A DNA stretch of 64,000 bases from Mycolicibacterium peregrinum (GTDB taxonomy: Bacteria > Actinomycetota > Actinomycetes > Mycobacteriales > Mycobacteriaceae), in NCBI RefSeq assembly GCF_002102345.1, contig NZ_LQPP01000043.1, forward strand, positions 292,280 through 356,279. Reading direction: 5' to 3'. The notes beneath the pieces are model-generated. The model did no database searches and was not told the origin of the DNA. It saw nothing but the letters and a program-made list of their open reading frames with translations. Positions 54,601-61,866 of the stretch are shown one piece after another (the stretch's first letter is position 1; the number at the start of each line of letters is the position of its first letter). A program made the translations under genes and the position numbers.

Positions 54601-54904
54601 GTTCAGCCTCTCGGCCGAGTGGGAGGAAGTCCTCCACTACTCGGATCCGAGTCTCACCGGTTTGGTGACCAAGTTGGCACAACACGATACTGCGATTCCT
54701 GATCCCGGCGCAGAAGTCGGGCCTGATGATTCGGTCTGGCAAGTCGAGTTGGCATGGCCCGCGCCGAAGGTGGCCGTGGTGATCGATGATGACCCCGAGC
54801 GTGATACTTGGCTTGCTGCGCAAGGCTGGACAGTGGCGCACGCGCAGAAATCGAAGGCCGAATCGCTCGCAGACATTTTGATCGACCAGGTTGGAGGCAA
54901 CTGA
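48656..54904 (+). CDS. Giant DEAD/DUF1998 helicase with C-terminal nuclease-like region
   Basis: Lhr/YprA-like SF2 helicase of 2082 residues. It starts at TTG 48656 overlapping the drmMI stop (TTGA), and the family-like N-terminus supports this. Walker A TTGTGSGKTES is near 104-113, LVLDEFHTYDGAQG near 230, ATSATLGGGS, LELGIDIGDLS near 1008, and motif VI QRIGRAGRSTG near 1034. Four-cysteine zinc sites include CPSCGARN near 580. DUF1998 runs about 1510-1615 and ends in ECPCRTEGTAACHRCLYG. Near 1650-1790, GEELDLRL, RPLVQVKAAVWTEPDFLL, VAIYLDGEKFH and GKRVWSLTWGDV look like a Vsr/DUF559-type PD-(D/E)XK fold. It resembles DruE of Druantia in size and domains, but here it sits inside a DISARM operon. 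Confidence 0.88.
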   Translation: MSDSTFPSLLAEETRDSIVEYLSTTFALADEAARNSLGELLRDPLSGIFRGPYLKVRTPYRPVDSAWVSPLQWMPKGFRPFQHQAEAFGRLSTYGKAAQPTIVTTGTGSGKTESFLVPLLDHSQRAAARGERGIKAIILYPMNALVTDQARRLASYLYEDAALSEVTAGVYIGGEGRRKTATRHQLVDHRETLRQNPPDILLTNYKMLDLLLLRQGDNSLWENATTTMQYLVLDEFHTYDGAQGTDVAMLIRRLGARLQVAEAGRPMGRITPVATSATLGGGSRSGELRQFAETIFGSVFDSDSLVVETGLSAGEVVPEVNYELEIPSVDSILAAETPDASAPESWESLARAVLEPHADSDSELAIDYRDPVAIGEVLRTHFLTRVVIEALTDGPLTPAQAVVQIAQDGVLPWGMHNSTRPAEVQSALMKFLALLSIAKVSDGEGNLRPMINVQVQLWVRELTRMIRKVGPTPEFAWWHDGPADVDSYLPAAHCRVCGRSGWVANTTELGESLSGESVAIWRNSARAAARSNTRVLLHASVGEENIRYLNTETLEVVPTGDDSTLPVHITPDDEQAADQVCPSCGARNAIRFMGSSLATLVSVGLTSEFGSTLLADAEKKTLVFTDSVQDAAHRASFIEGRAFQFNFRSKLLGATGGERTSLAEAARRLLADTPVDDIYPITPPDFIRRMGLDGQWLTHDFDGHLRNILNKRIGFQAQLEVGLNTRIGRTLELTGAMAVDVEVDLDTMAQRVREAHQIMPQLSLDSALDVIDYPTWIYGLLDHLRVNGGIHHPWLTSYVHAEGKRWSIWGGSAEGMPKFPWGRPAPSFYTTGVVGKSDFQSLNPRGESWLTDWTKRCLEVDSAEAKALLVDVVSLLANADGPLEQRIGEKGSKIYGLVPDKIMIDPNDIVRLQCPTCHHLQPAAAHRAHLWDGAVCPRMRCTGRLRPVEMEPVNFYRTMYQSHRIRRIVSQEHTGLLDREEREEVEARFKSGHSPVAPNILACTPTLELGIDIGDLSTVALASLPRSTASYLQRIGRAGRSTGNAFILAAVSSSPRDLYYFAQPTHLIAGEVMPPGAYLNATELLHRQYFAFCLDRLAAGQISTAQPMPTKLDAALDRGMDEGNWLRSFVDSVTADADALVAKFLDLFGAQLGPDAQDHMQAYGIEGLRDDAARAALKWQTEGDEIRTRLGQLAKVIADLDKHGHLDDKQKDDRKRCAGESKALADQLYARGKQETLTGLSGVGLLPSYNLLDDSTTLDVHLWWIANEDKSPEPQALDLTYQRSSIIALTELAPGAFFYAGGKRVEIDAVDIGPASQPLWRRTRLCPSCGWGTTDVDANLPSCPRCHNPAVTDSGAIHKVLALQKVSAVHRLDDALIDDEADDRTRTFFSTVGGVDIAPSDITRAWRLKERVFGAEYAQSANIRTLNVGMGDALGNQVDIAGETLNAGGFRTCAHCGVVARRATETEDVRHRGFCSTRRGAAEQWENLLLSHELRTQAVRLLLPVSMLHYESTQASFKGALLLGLRRDFGGDPQHLHVLASSMSDGSTVRRFLVLHDTVPGGTGYLDRFGEPERMKAILELARNALQECPCRTEGTAACHRCLYGVLSPREMPHASRESALRLLDDFLSEWDVEEIPTVTGIDIAPVQLSELEMQFREALKAHVSARPGCSVETANGSTGEELDLRLVGPDGEVRRWRMRPLVQVKAAVWTEPDFLLTRSDAQDLDVAIYLDGEKFHASPEHNRTADDAVKRDALRRDGKRVWSLTWGDVQAFVSDKLKAAVPDLVHQQVQNAASESIPDVRLKTLWQNPIDMLVEYLSDPQADIWSRGAFATVIGLVNPPGKHGTDQPIQTLAASLPGALQQYLGGTTPESDPKGTVLVVPRVGRSGVPLYVCADPANFESTTGVLAVLDDRLAEVGGPKHAERWRDWLRWSNIVQFLTVPRHGESAPLRMAEIWSRESADAFAGAYIPLSVTESGRIDIAFSLSAEWEEVLHYSDPSLTGLVTKLAQHDTAIPDPGAEVGPDDSVWQVELAWPAPKVAVVIDDDPERDTWLAAQGWTVAHAQKSKAESLADILIDQVGGN

Positions 54905-57075
54905 TGAAAACGACTGTCCTGATGCACGATCTGTTCGAGAACTCGTACAACGACCTCGATGGAAGCGTGAAGGGGCGCGTGCTGTCGTTCATGGTGAAGT
55001 TGCAACAGGACCCTAACGGAACCGGGCTGGACTTCAAGCACCCGAAGGGGGCCGCCAGCAAGCACGTGCGAACGGCGCGGGTGAACGACCACTACCGCGC
55101 TGTCTTGGTCAACGCCGGTGCCGACGACGACAACAGCACACTGTGGCTGGTGGCCGTCAAGAAACACGACGCTGCATACAAGTTTGCCGAGACTCTGACG
55201 CTCCAGGTCAATGAAAAGACAGGCGCTGCTGAGCTTTACGATCCGGTAGCCCTGGGTAACGCATTGGACAATGCTCGCGCCGACACTTCGTCGAGCGTCG
55301 ACGCCGATCCAGTTATGCCGGCTGGTGTGAGTCAAGCTGACCTTGAACGGTTCGGCGTGGCGCCTGACGTTGCCGCGGAACTGAAACAGATCACCACCGA
55401 AGATGCGCTGCAACGGCTAGTCGAGGCTCTGCCGGCCTCTCAGAGCAACGCGGTACTCGACCTGGCCTTCGGCAAGGACCCTCAAGACGTTTGGAACGAC
55501 CTGGTCATCGATGAGCCCGGTCCGATTGACGTCAATGACCTGGAGGCGGCGCTCAAGCGGCCGCTGTCACGATTGAGCTTCACTGCTGTCGATGGAGATA
55601 GCGAAGAGGAACTCCAAGCCGTACTTGAAGGCGACTTCGCCAAGTGGCGAGTGTGGCTGCATCCTCTGCAGCGCAAGCTCGCCACACATGAGGGGTGGAA
55701 TGGTCCTTTCCGGGTCACCGGAGGTGCGGGCACGGGCAAGACCGTCACCGCGATCCACCGCGCGCGCTTCTTGGCCAAACAGCTGGAGTCAAGCGGAGCC
55801 GATGCGAAGCTAAAGGTGCTGTTCACCACCTTCACCCGCAATCTGGCCCAGACGATCGAGGGGCAACTGATCCAGCTGGCCGGTCCCCCGATCACCGACC
55901 GAGTTCACGTCGTCAATCTGGATGTGTTGGCTCGCGCGGTGGTCGCGGCAACGGACAGCGGGCGAAAGTTCGTCAACTCGTCGAAGGTCACTCCTGAGTA
56001 TCAGCTGGAGCAGATTTGGCGCACTGCAGCGCAATCGTCGAAAGGTAACTGGGACCCAGGGTTCCTCAATGACGAGTGGTCGGAAGTGGTTCTAGGTAAC
56101 GGGATCGTCGACGAGGCCCAGTATCTCCGCGTCGCACGCAGCGGTCGATCGCAACGGTTGACCCGTCCGCAACGCGGTGACGTGTGGCTCGCAATCGAAC
56201 AGTTTCAGCTGCTCATGCGCGCACAAGGATTGACTACTTTCAAGGAGCTGGCCTCACGTGCAGCGACGTCCTTGGAAGCGGACTCCTCGCTGCGAGACCA
56301 GTTCGGCTACCGCCACGCCGTGATCGATGAAGCTCAGGATCTGCATCCGGCACACTGGAAGCTGCTGCGTGCATTGGTGCCAGTCGGCACCGACGACCTG
56401 TTCATCGTCGGAGATGCGCACCAGAGGATCTACGGCAAGCCGGCACCACTATCGCGGTTCGGTATCGAGACCCGCGGGCGCTCGCGCCGGCTGACCATCA
56501 ACTACCGGACCAGCCGCGAAATCCTCCGATGGTCTCTGCAGATGGCCGATGCCGACGCCGACGATCTCGACACGTCGTCTGACACCCTTGCTGGTGCACG
56601 GTCGGTGTTCACCGGTCCAGAGCCCGAGTCGCTCGGATTCAAGTCGAAATCCGAAGAGGACAAGGGCCTCGTAGCGAAGATTGAGCAGTGGGTCGCAGAC
56701 GGCTATTCGAAGTCCGACATCGCGGTCTTTGTGTACGAGAAGAACGAGGTCCGCGAGGTCAGCGATTCGCTCAAAGCCGCCAGCGTCGCAGCCGAGGTCG
56801 TGAACGAAAGCACCAAGGAGGAGAAGCTCGGTGACGTCGTTCGCGTCATGACAATGCACCGAGCGAAAGGACTCGAGTACCGCGCGGTGGCCATCGCGCG
56901 GCTTGGCTCGAAAACGTTCCCGCCCTATTACGTTCAGCAGAAGCAGGGCGATGAACGTGGGCAGGAGGAGAAAAAGCTACTGCGAGTGCTCTATGTCGCG
57001 GGGACGCGGGCGCGGGAGCGTCTGGCGCTGTTCTGGACGGGGGAGTTGTCGCCGCTTCTGGGTCATGTCGACTAG
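54904..57075 (+). CDS. RelE-fold domain fused to UvrD-like helicase
   Basis: SF1 helicase of 723 residues from ATG 54904, whose A is the last base of the previous stop. The first 90 residues (DLDGSVKGRVLSFMVKLQ, then VRTARVNDHYRAVLVNAG, then LWLVAVKKHDAAYKFAE) read as a RelE/ParE-type toxin fold with its conserved Arg and the His-Asp-Ala-Tyr end. The helicase part has GGAGTGKTVT near 274, IDEAQDLHPAHW near 475, DAHQRIYGKPAPL, LTINYRTSREIL and MTMHRAKGLEY near 650. Similar fusions occur in other bacteria with no known function. It is the last gene of block B and takes the place where drmC would be expected. It stops 118 bases from the convergent block C. Confidence 0.88.
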   Translation: MKTTVLMHDLFENSYNDLDGSVKGRVLSFMVKLQQDPNGTGLDFKHPKGAASKHVRTARVNDHYRAVLVNAGADDDNSTLWLVAVKKHDAAYKFAETLTLQVNEKTGAAELYDPVALGNALDNARADTSSSVDADPVMPAGVSQADLERFGVAPDVAAELKQITTEDALQRLVEALPASQSNAVLDLAFGKDPQDVWNDLVIDEPGPIDVNDLEAALKRPLSRLSFTAVDGDSEEELQAVLEGDFAKWRVWLHPLQRKLATHEGWNGPFRVTGGAGTGKTVTAIHRARFLAKQLESSGADAKLKVLFTTFTRNLAQTIEGQLIQLAGPPITDRVHVVNLDVLARAVVAATDSGRKFVNSSKVTPEYQLEQIWRTAAQSSKGNWDPGFLNDEWSEVVLGNGIVDEAQYLRVARSGRSQRLTRPQRGDVWLAIEQFQLLMRAQGLTTFKELASRAATSLEADSSLRDQFGYRHAVIDEAQDLHPAHWKLLRALVPVGTDDLFIVGDAHQRIYGKPAPLSRFGIETRGRSRRLTINYRTSREILRWSLQMADADADDLDTSSDTLAGARSVFTGPEPESLGFKSKSEEDKGLVAKIEQWVADGYSKSDIAVFVYEKNEVREVSDSLKAASVAAEVVNESTKEEKLGDVVRVMTMHRAKGLEYRAVAIARLGSKTFPPYYVQQKQGDERGQEEKKLLRVLYVAGTRARERLALFWTGELSPLLGHVD

Positions 57076-57193
57076 GAATCGATCTATGTGGCCCAGAGTC
57101 GCACCTTCGGGTGAACGTCCGTGGCCAGTTGCGTTTAGCTGGCGCGCAAGTACAAGGCTTCGTGAGTTCGCGACTGGGCTCGCATAACCGACG

Positions 57194-58081
57194 CTACCCC
57201 GGAAGTGGGCCGACGCTTTTGCCGGACTTGACGTTTTTGAGGCGGCCGCCGTGTACGGCTGCTTGCAGGTCCACGTCGTCGTTGGTTATGCGCCCCTTTC
57301 GTTTTATGAGCTTCGCCGTCCCGGCCTCAACGTTGACTGCATAGAAGACCCATAGCGAGTACGTCGATGCGTGGGTCTCCGCGTACGCAACTTCCCCGCC
57401 TGATAGCTGTACCCGCGGCTCGGTTTCGGTAGTGGATTTGACGGCCACATGGTGTGTTTCGCCGCTGACGTGGCGCACTATGAGCGAGAAATACTGACCG
57501 GCTGGCGCGCGAAAGATCTTGGCGGACGGCCATTGCGACTTGGCTTCTGCCGTGGCGAGAGCCAGGGCCAGCAGCAAGTGCACGTCTTTCTCGGTGCTCG
57601 GTTTGGCGGACGGCACAGTCTTCTTGGTGGCGGGGGGAGCCTTCTTGGTCGATGTCGTTGCGGCAGGCTTCGCGGCCTGCCGTCCCAATCCCGCAACGGC
57701 GATCGCGTCGTAGGAGGTGTCATCGATCGGCCTCACGCCAACCTGGAAGTAGAAGCCAACGGCGGAACGCTCATTGGCCTCCGGTTCCCGGTAGACCCCC
57801 CCAAGTTTGAAGGGGACCGGGTTCTTGAAGGGCTGATAGTGCTCTACGGTGCACCGCAGCCGGTCGCCGACTTTCCTGATTTCGCCGACTGTCCCGATAC
57901 CGAGGTAGGAGGGAGTCTGCGACGAACCGTCAGCGCGACGGCGACCGCGGTAGTAGACGAATCGCTCGCCTACCTGGATGAGCTTCCGATAACGCGATGG
58001 GTATTCATAGGACTTTCCGAGGTCGTCTGCGTAATCGATCTCCGACAGGCTGACTTCGTTCTGTGTGAAGACCAGTGGCAT
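57194..58081 (-). CDS. EVE/PUA-like plus DUF3883-like protein, candidate modification-dependent nuclease
   Basis: Protein of 295 residues in two parts. Residues 1-135 (RYRKLIQVGERFVYYRGRRR, then PSYLGIGTVGEIRKVGD, then VGFYFQVGVRPI) read like an EVE/PUA-type fold, which binds modified bases. A Lys/Pro/Thr-rich linker (about 136-165) leads to a C-terminal part with VRHVSGETHHVAVKST and GGEVAYAETHASTYSLWVFY, the pattern of DUF3883, a restriction-endonuclease-like fold with the (D/E)xK seen in HHVAVKS. A reader joined to a nuclease would suit a type IV-like restriction role. Both domain calls are from motif reading and need structural comparison. It is the last gene of the block C operon, six bases after the previous stop. 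Confidence 0.75.
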   Translation of the reverse strand: MPLVFTQNEVSLSEIDYADDLGKSYEYPSRYRKLIQVGERFVYYRGRRRADGSSQTPSYLGIGTVGEIRKVGDRLRCTVEHYQPFKNPVPFKLGGVYREPEANERSAVGFYFQVGVRPIDDTSYDAIAVAGLGRQAAKPAATTSTKKAPPATKKTVPSAKPSTEKDVHLLLALALATAEAKSQWPSAKIFRAPAGQYFSLIVRHVSGETHHVAVKSTTETEPRVQLSGGEVAYAETHASTYSLWVFYAVNVEAGTAKLIKRKGRITNDDVDLQAAVHGGRLKNVKSGKSVGPLPG

Positions 58082-58087
58082 CGGAGG

Positions 58088-58894
58088 TCAGTCCTTCCGC
58101 CCGGCGTAGCCCCAGGCGCGATCCACAACGCTCGCCGCTCCTTGTAGCGAACTGTGGGTGGTGTCGGTTGCTTCCGGTCCTGGTGGAAGATCATCCCAGT
58201 TGCCGGGGAGCGCCGGTGCTGACCCGCACCAGACGTCGTATGCGTCGAAATCATCGGATTGGTAGCCTGTCTCGACCTCGGGGGGCGTCCCGACCGTGGC
58301 CAAGTTCAGTACCCGGGCCAGGTCATTCACTTGATCTGAACTCGGTGTTCCCGAACTGTCGATGCGGTCGACGATGGCCAGGGCCAAGGAACGGCATCTG
58401 ACTATCGGTCTGTGGAGGTAGCTGTTCGGCAAGTCCTGGAACACGAACGCTTTCTCGACCGGCCGATAGTCCGCCCCATCCCGGAAAATCTCTGCGCCCC
58501 ACCACAGCCGGGCCAATGCTTGTTTGTGAATAGGTCCCCACCATCGGTCGTCAGCGACGGTTCCGCCTGGGCCTGCCCAGCGCCACTCGACGTACCAGGG
58601 ATAGCGCAGAGCAAGCCACTGCCAGACACCGCGATCCGCTGCCTCGGAGCGCAACAGCCGAAGCGCATAGTGGATGCGCGGCGCGATCCATCGGTCGCTG
58701 TGGGTCCGGTCATCCCAGTTCGCTGTGGTTGTCCGTGTCTTGATTTCGGTCATCAGGGCGTCGAGTGTGTGGAGCTCCGATGTAGTGCCGTCCGGACGGC
58801 GCAGCTCCCTTGCTCGGGAATCCTTTTCGCTCCGGTGCGTAGGCCGGTCGACGGCGTCGAGGCGCACAGGGAGAGTGTGTAACACATCAGACAT
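58088..58894 (-). CDS. DUF6339-like protein, unknown function
   Basis: Soluble protein of 268 residues, starting at ATG 58894 eight bases inside the end of the gene at 58887-59843. It is very rich in Trp and Arg, with the stretches IAPRIHYALRLLRSEAADRG, WLALRYPWYVEWRW and IHKQALARLWWGAEIFRDG. From memory these recall DUF6339, an uncharacterised actinobacterial family; this name is tentative. The last 60 residues are acidic and probably disordered. No catalytic motif is visible. It is the fourth gene of block C, tightly packed with both neighbours, which argues that it is a needed part of that system. Confidence 0.75.
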   Translation of the reverse strand: MSDVLHTLPVRLDAVDRPTHRSEKDSRARELRRPDGTTSELHTLDALMTEIKTRTTTANWDDRTHSDRWIAPRIHYALRLLRSEAADRGVWQWLALRYPWYVEWRWAGPGGTVADDRWWGPIHKQALARLWWGAEIFRDGADYRPVEKAFVFQDLPNSYLHRPIVRCRSLALAIVDRIDSSGTPSSDQVNDLARVLNLATVGTPPEVETGYQSDDFDAYDVWCGSAPALPGNWDDLPPGPEATDTTHSSLQGAASVVDRAWGYAGRKD

Positions 58895-59843
58895 GTTTCA
58901 CGTCCTTGCACACGTTCGTGATGGTGTCCGATAAGCCGGTCATTCGGTCGAGCGCCAAATCGGCCTCAACCCAGAACTGTGCTGTCGCTGTTGGATTGCC
59001 GTTCAGCGCGCCTACCTTTTCGTACAGTTCTTCGACGGAATTGGTGTCTGAAAGCTCCCGCGCGAGCGCCTCGCAGGTGTTCTGGAGGATCCGTGTCGTC
59101 GGACCGGTCGCGGGTGCTCCGTACTCTCCGGTAGAGATCTCGTCGATCGCGGCGCGAAGTAGCGAGTTCGTGACCTGACGCGCGATCATCGCGCCGAGTA
59201 GATCGCGGTGTCGGCGACGCTCGGTTTTGGCATTCTCGGCTTTGATCAGCGTCTCGAATCCGTCGATGCCGCTGTTCAGGTATAGCAGGGGGGGTGACTC
59301 GTTGATGTCGAGGTAGCAATACCCGGTTGGGCTGCGCCGAGCATCGGGCGGGGCGTCATCGCTGGAGAAGTCGACCCAGGCGTTTCGTATAGGTGGGGCG
59401 CCTGCAGGTCGGGGAGCCTCGCCGGGGTCGACGATGAGAGTCCACTCGACCCCGGCACCGACCAAGCGCTGTCTTTCACCGTGCGTCGCCACCAGTTCAA
59501 CTGTCAACGAGGCCTTTTGCGTCACCGTTGATCGTGGGATGGCTATCTGCGCGTCGAAACCGTCGCCACCCGCGTTCGGGAGCATCTGGCACGCGCGCCG
59601 CAGTTGAGTGGACGGGCAGGCCACCAGCACGTGGGCCGTCAATCCGCTCAACCCGGAAGGCGGGGCTTCCTCCGTCGTTGCCGAAAGTTCGATGGTGGCT
59701 GTGGACCACTGCTGCTCCGATGCCTTCAGCCGCAGATAGTCCGAGTCGACGAAGTCATGTGCGGGCTCGCCATCCAAGCTGAATCCCGTTACCTGGCAAT
59801 CCCATTGATTTTTGTAGGTAGGCCATGCGAAACGTGGCGTCAC
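58887..59843 (-). CDS. Unknown protein of block C, 318 aa
   Basis: I recognise no domain. The start is GTG 59843, overlapping the stop of the GHKL gene (GTGA). The N-terminal 130 residues look beta-rich (TATIELSATTEE, then LTVELVATHGER, then GVEWTLIVDP), like an immunoglobulin-type or beta-sandwich fold. Residues 190-318 are helical, with ENAKTERRRHRDLLGAMIAR and TTRILQNTCEALAREL. There is no membrane segment and no signal peptide. In position and size it looks like a scaffold or adaptor between the GHKL ATPase and the rest of the operon; this is inference from gene order only. Confidence 0.75.
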   Translation of the reverse strand: MTPRFAWPTYKNQWDCQVTGFSLDGEPAHDFVDSDYLRLKASEQQWSTATIELSATTEEAPPSGLSGLTAHVLVACPSTQLRRACQMLPNAGGDGFDAQIAIPRSTVTQKASLTVELVATHGERQRLVGAGVEWTLIVDPGEAPRPAGAPPIRNAWVDFSSDDAPPDARRSPTGYCYLDINESPPLLYLNSGIDGFETLIKAENAKTERRRHRDLLGAMIARQVTNSLLRAAIDEISTGEYGAPATGPTTRILQNTCEALARELSDTNSVEELYEKVGALNGNPTATAQFWVEADLALDRMTGLSDTITNVCKDVKHV

Positions 59844-61822
59844 GGGATGTCCTTCTCGCTAGATTGCGCCGACGGCGGTGCCACGTCGGCACGAGCGATG
59901 CGTATGTCCACGGCAGATTCTGACGCTGGTATGGGGAGCGAGGCCGTGCTAACCCCGCGCGCAGTCGTCGTCAGGAGTCGGCCACGGGGCTTGTGGACTA
60001 AGACAACCGTCTCGCCCAGCTGTTCGGCCGGCGGGTCAACGTCCAGCTGTTCCCACTGGATGTCCTGATGACCACCGTCGAGTCCGACGAGCGTCAAGCG
60101 AGGCACCACTGACCATCCCTCGGCCCGATTGCGGGCTCGAATCTCGAAGTCGAGATGCCACGCACCATCTATGACAGTCGCGTTGTGGATCCGGATCTCT
60201 GGCTTCCTGACTGATCCCGCACCGCGTGCACCGCTACCACCCGGCTCGCCTTGCAGGAAGGCGAGATTCTTGAAAATCGATTTCGGCGGTTTGTCGTCGG
60301 AAGGCGGTGGCGCGCCGAAGATGTCTGAAAGCTGATCAAGGATTGTCTGTCGAATGTTTCTCAGATTCGGCACCCAGGGGGCCTTGTAATGCGCAGTGAG
60401 GTTGGCCTGGGAAGTCTTGGTGCGCCCGGACCCCGGTATCCACTGATCGTGGGCGGGCGGTTCAGCGAACCGGAGGAAATCATCGGCACGCAGCTGCTCC
60501 AACGAAGGGGAGTCGGGATTGACTGCCGCGCCCGCCATCAGAAATGCATGATAGGTACGGCCCTCGAACTCCTTGTCCACCGTCTGCACGACCATTTCGG
60601 GGCGGCGGAAGAGGCACACCTTGTTCTCGAGAGAGTCCTTCTGGTCGTCTGACAGTGTGACGACCAGTTTTGCGGTGTGCTGAAAAGCGATGTGGCGCTC
60701 GTCAGCATCGGTACGAGCCGAGATTTCGATCGGCACGTCTCTGACGACTACATCGCCCAGTTCGTTCAGTGCGTCATCGATCTCGCCGGAATCAAACTTC
60801 CGCAGGGCGCTGACAAGCTCGGTGTACTGCTCTTCAGGATCCACGTTGTGCTGATAGATGATTCGGTCACCGTCGAGCACTTCCACTCGAACCCGCAGCC
60901 GATCCCGCGTGAGCAGGGGCCAAAATTCCTCTTCGATCGCGGCTTCCAGACTCTTGGCGAACTGGTGAACCTGACCGATGTCGCCCAGGCCCTTGTCTGG
61001 TTCGTCGGGATCGTAGAAGCCGAGTAAGAGGGCCGACGTTCCGGGGCGTTGGTCCTCCCGTCCGAGCCACAGGCGTTGAGCCAGTTCGCCGTCTTCCCAT
61101 ATTGACGCGACGTCTCCGTTGGACTCCTGGAGACCGAAGAAGCCACGGCCCTGATAGTTCGTACCGGAGAGTTGGTGCACGACACCTTGATTGACACCGA
61201 TGATCCGATCATGTCGACGACCGTCGACGGCGTCGGAGTCCTGCAGCGTCGAGTTGAAAAGAACTGTCTGCAGCCTGGAAAAACGCCAGTAGACGGCCTT
61301 GCCCAGGCCGAAAGATCCGCCGGACGTTTTGTCCTTGCCGCTGTACAGATCCAGGCGGCACAGTTTCACAAAGTTGCCGTAGGCCTCGGCATCGCCCTCG
61401 GCGAACTCCGGACCGGTGAGTCCTCGGGCACCATAGTCGGCTATCCGAAGCAGTGTCAGCGAGTCCGCGGATTTCAGTGCTGCCAGCCCTGATTGCAACT
61501 GACCAGCGGTTACAGCCCCCGTCGCTGCATCAGCCATGGCTGCGAGGTGCGGCTCCAGCTGTTGATGCCACACGACCGCCTCTTCGAAGAGCTTTCGGTC
61601 TTCGCCCGACAGGACGATGAACGAGTAGACGAGATCCGCACCTGGGCCAGGCAGCCGTGCGTCGTTGCTGTTCTGTGCGCTCTCGCGCGCCAGGGAAGAC
61701 AGGCCAGCGTTGACGGTCCACTGGTTGGCGTTGCCGTAGTTCGCGTAATTGCGGCTTTGTTCTTCCCACCGCCAGGTAATGGTCAAGATGCTCCCTCGAA
61801 GCTGTACATCGGTCCCATTCAT
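59840..61822 (-). CDS. GHKL-type ATPase of block C
   Basis: Predicted ATPase of the GHKL (Hsp90/MutL/MORC/histidine-kinase) superfamily, 660 residues. The start is placed at ATG 61822, clear of the preceding helicase stop; no strong ribosome site is visible. The N-box is SLARESAQNSNDARL near residues 43-57 with the metal-binding Asn. LRIADYGARGL near 121 is the G1 region with its Asp (DxGxxG). TSGGSFGLGKAVYWRF near 164 is the lid. The part after 330 is beta-rich with no known motif, ending in a disordered Pro/Ser tail. It recalls the MORC-like ATPases that Iyer and Aravind described in restriction systems. It lies between the SF2 helicase and the unknown protein, overlapping the latter. Confidence 0.88.
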   Translation of the reverse strand: MNGTDVQLRGSILTITWRWEEQSRNYANYGNANQWTVNAGLSSLARESAQNSNDARLPGPGADLVYSFIVLSGEDRKLFEEAVVWHQQLEPHLAAMADAATGAVTAGQLQSGLAALKSADSLTLLRIADYGARGLTGPEFAEGDAEAYGNFVKLCRLDLYSGKDKTSGGSFGLGKAVYWRFSRLQTVLFNSTLQDSDAVDGRRHDRIIGVNQGVVHQLSGTNYQGRGFFGLQESNGDVASIWEDGELAQRLWLGREDQRPGTSALLLGFYDPDEPDKGLGDIGQVHQFAKSLEAAIEEEFWPLLTRDRLRVRVEVLDGDRIIYQHNVDPEEQYTELVSALRKFDSGEIDDALNELGDVVVRDVPIEISARTDADERHIAFQHTAKLVVTLSDDQKDSLENKVCLFRRPEMVVQTVDKEFEGRTYHAFLMAGAAVNPDSPSLEQLRADDFLRFAEPPAHDQWIPGSGRTKTSQANLTAHYKAPWVPNLRNIRQTILDQLSDIFGAPPPSDDKPPKSIFKNLAFLQGEPGGSGARGAGSVRKPEIRIHNATVIDGAWHLDFEIRARNRAEGWSVVPRLTLVGLDGGHQDIQWEQLDVDPPAEQLGETVVLVHKPRGRLLTTTARGVSTASLPIPASESAVDIRIARADVAPPSAQSSEKDIP

Positions 61823-61866
61823 ATTGGGGTGTCCGTCGCACAGATATGAGCATTTTCGTGCGCATC

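Noticed and set aside
48656..54904. Calling the 2082-residue helicase DruE of a Druantia system
   Set aside because: Size and DUF1998 agree, but no other Druantia gene is present and the gene is coupled to drmMI. I kept only the resemblance.
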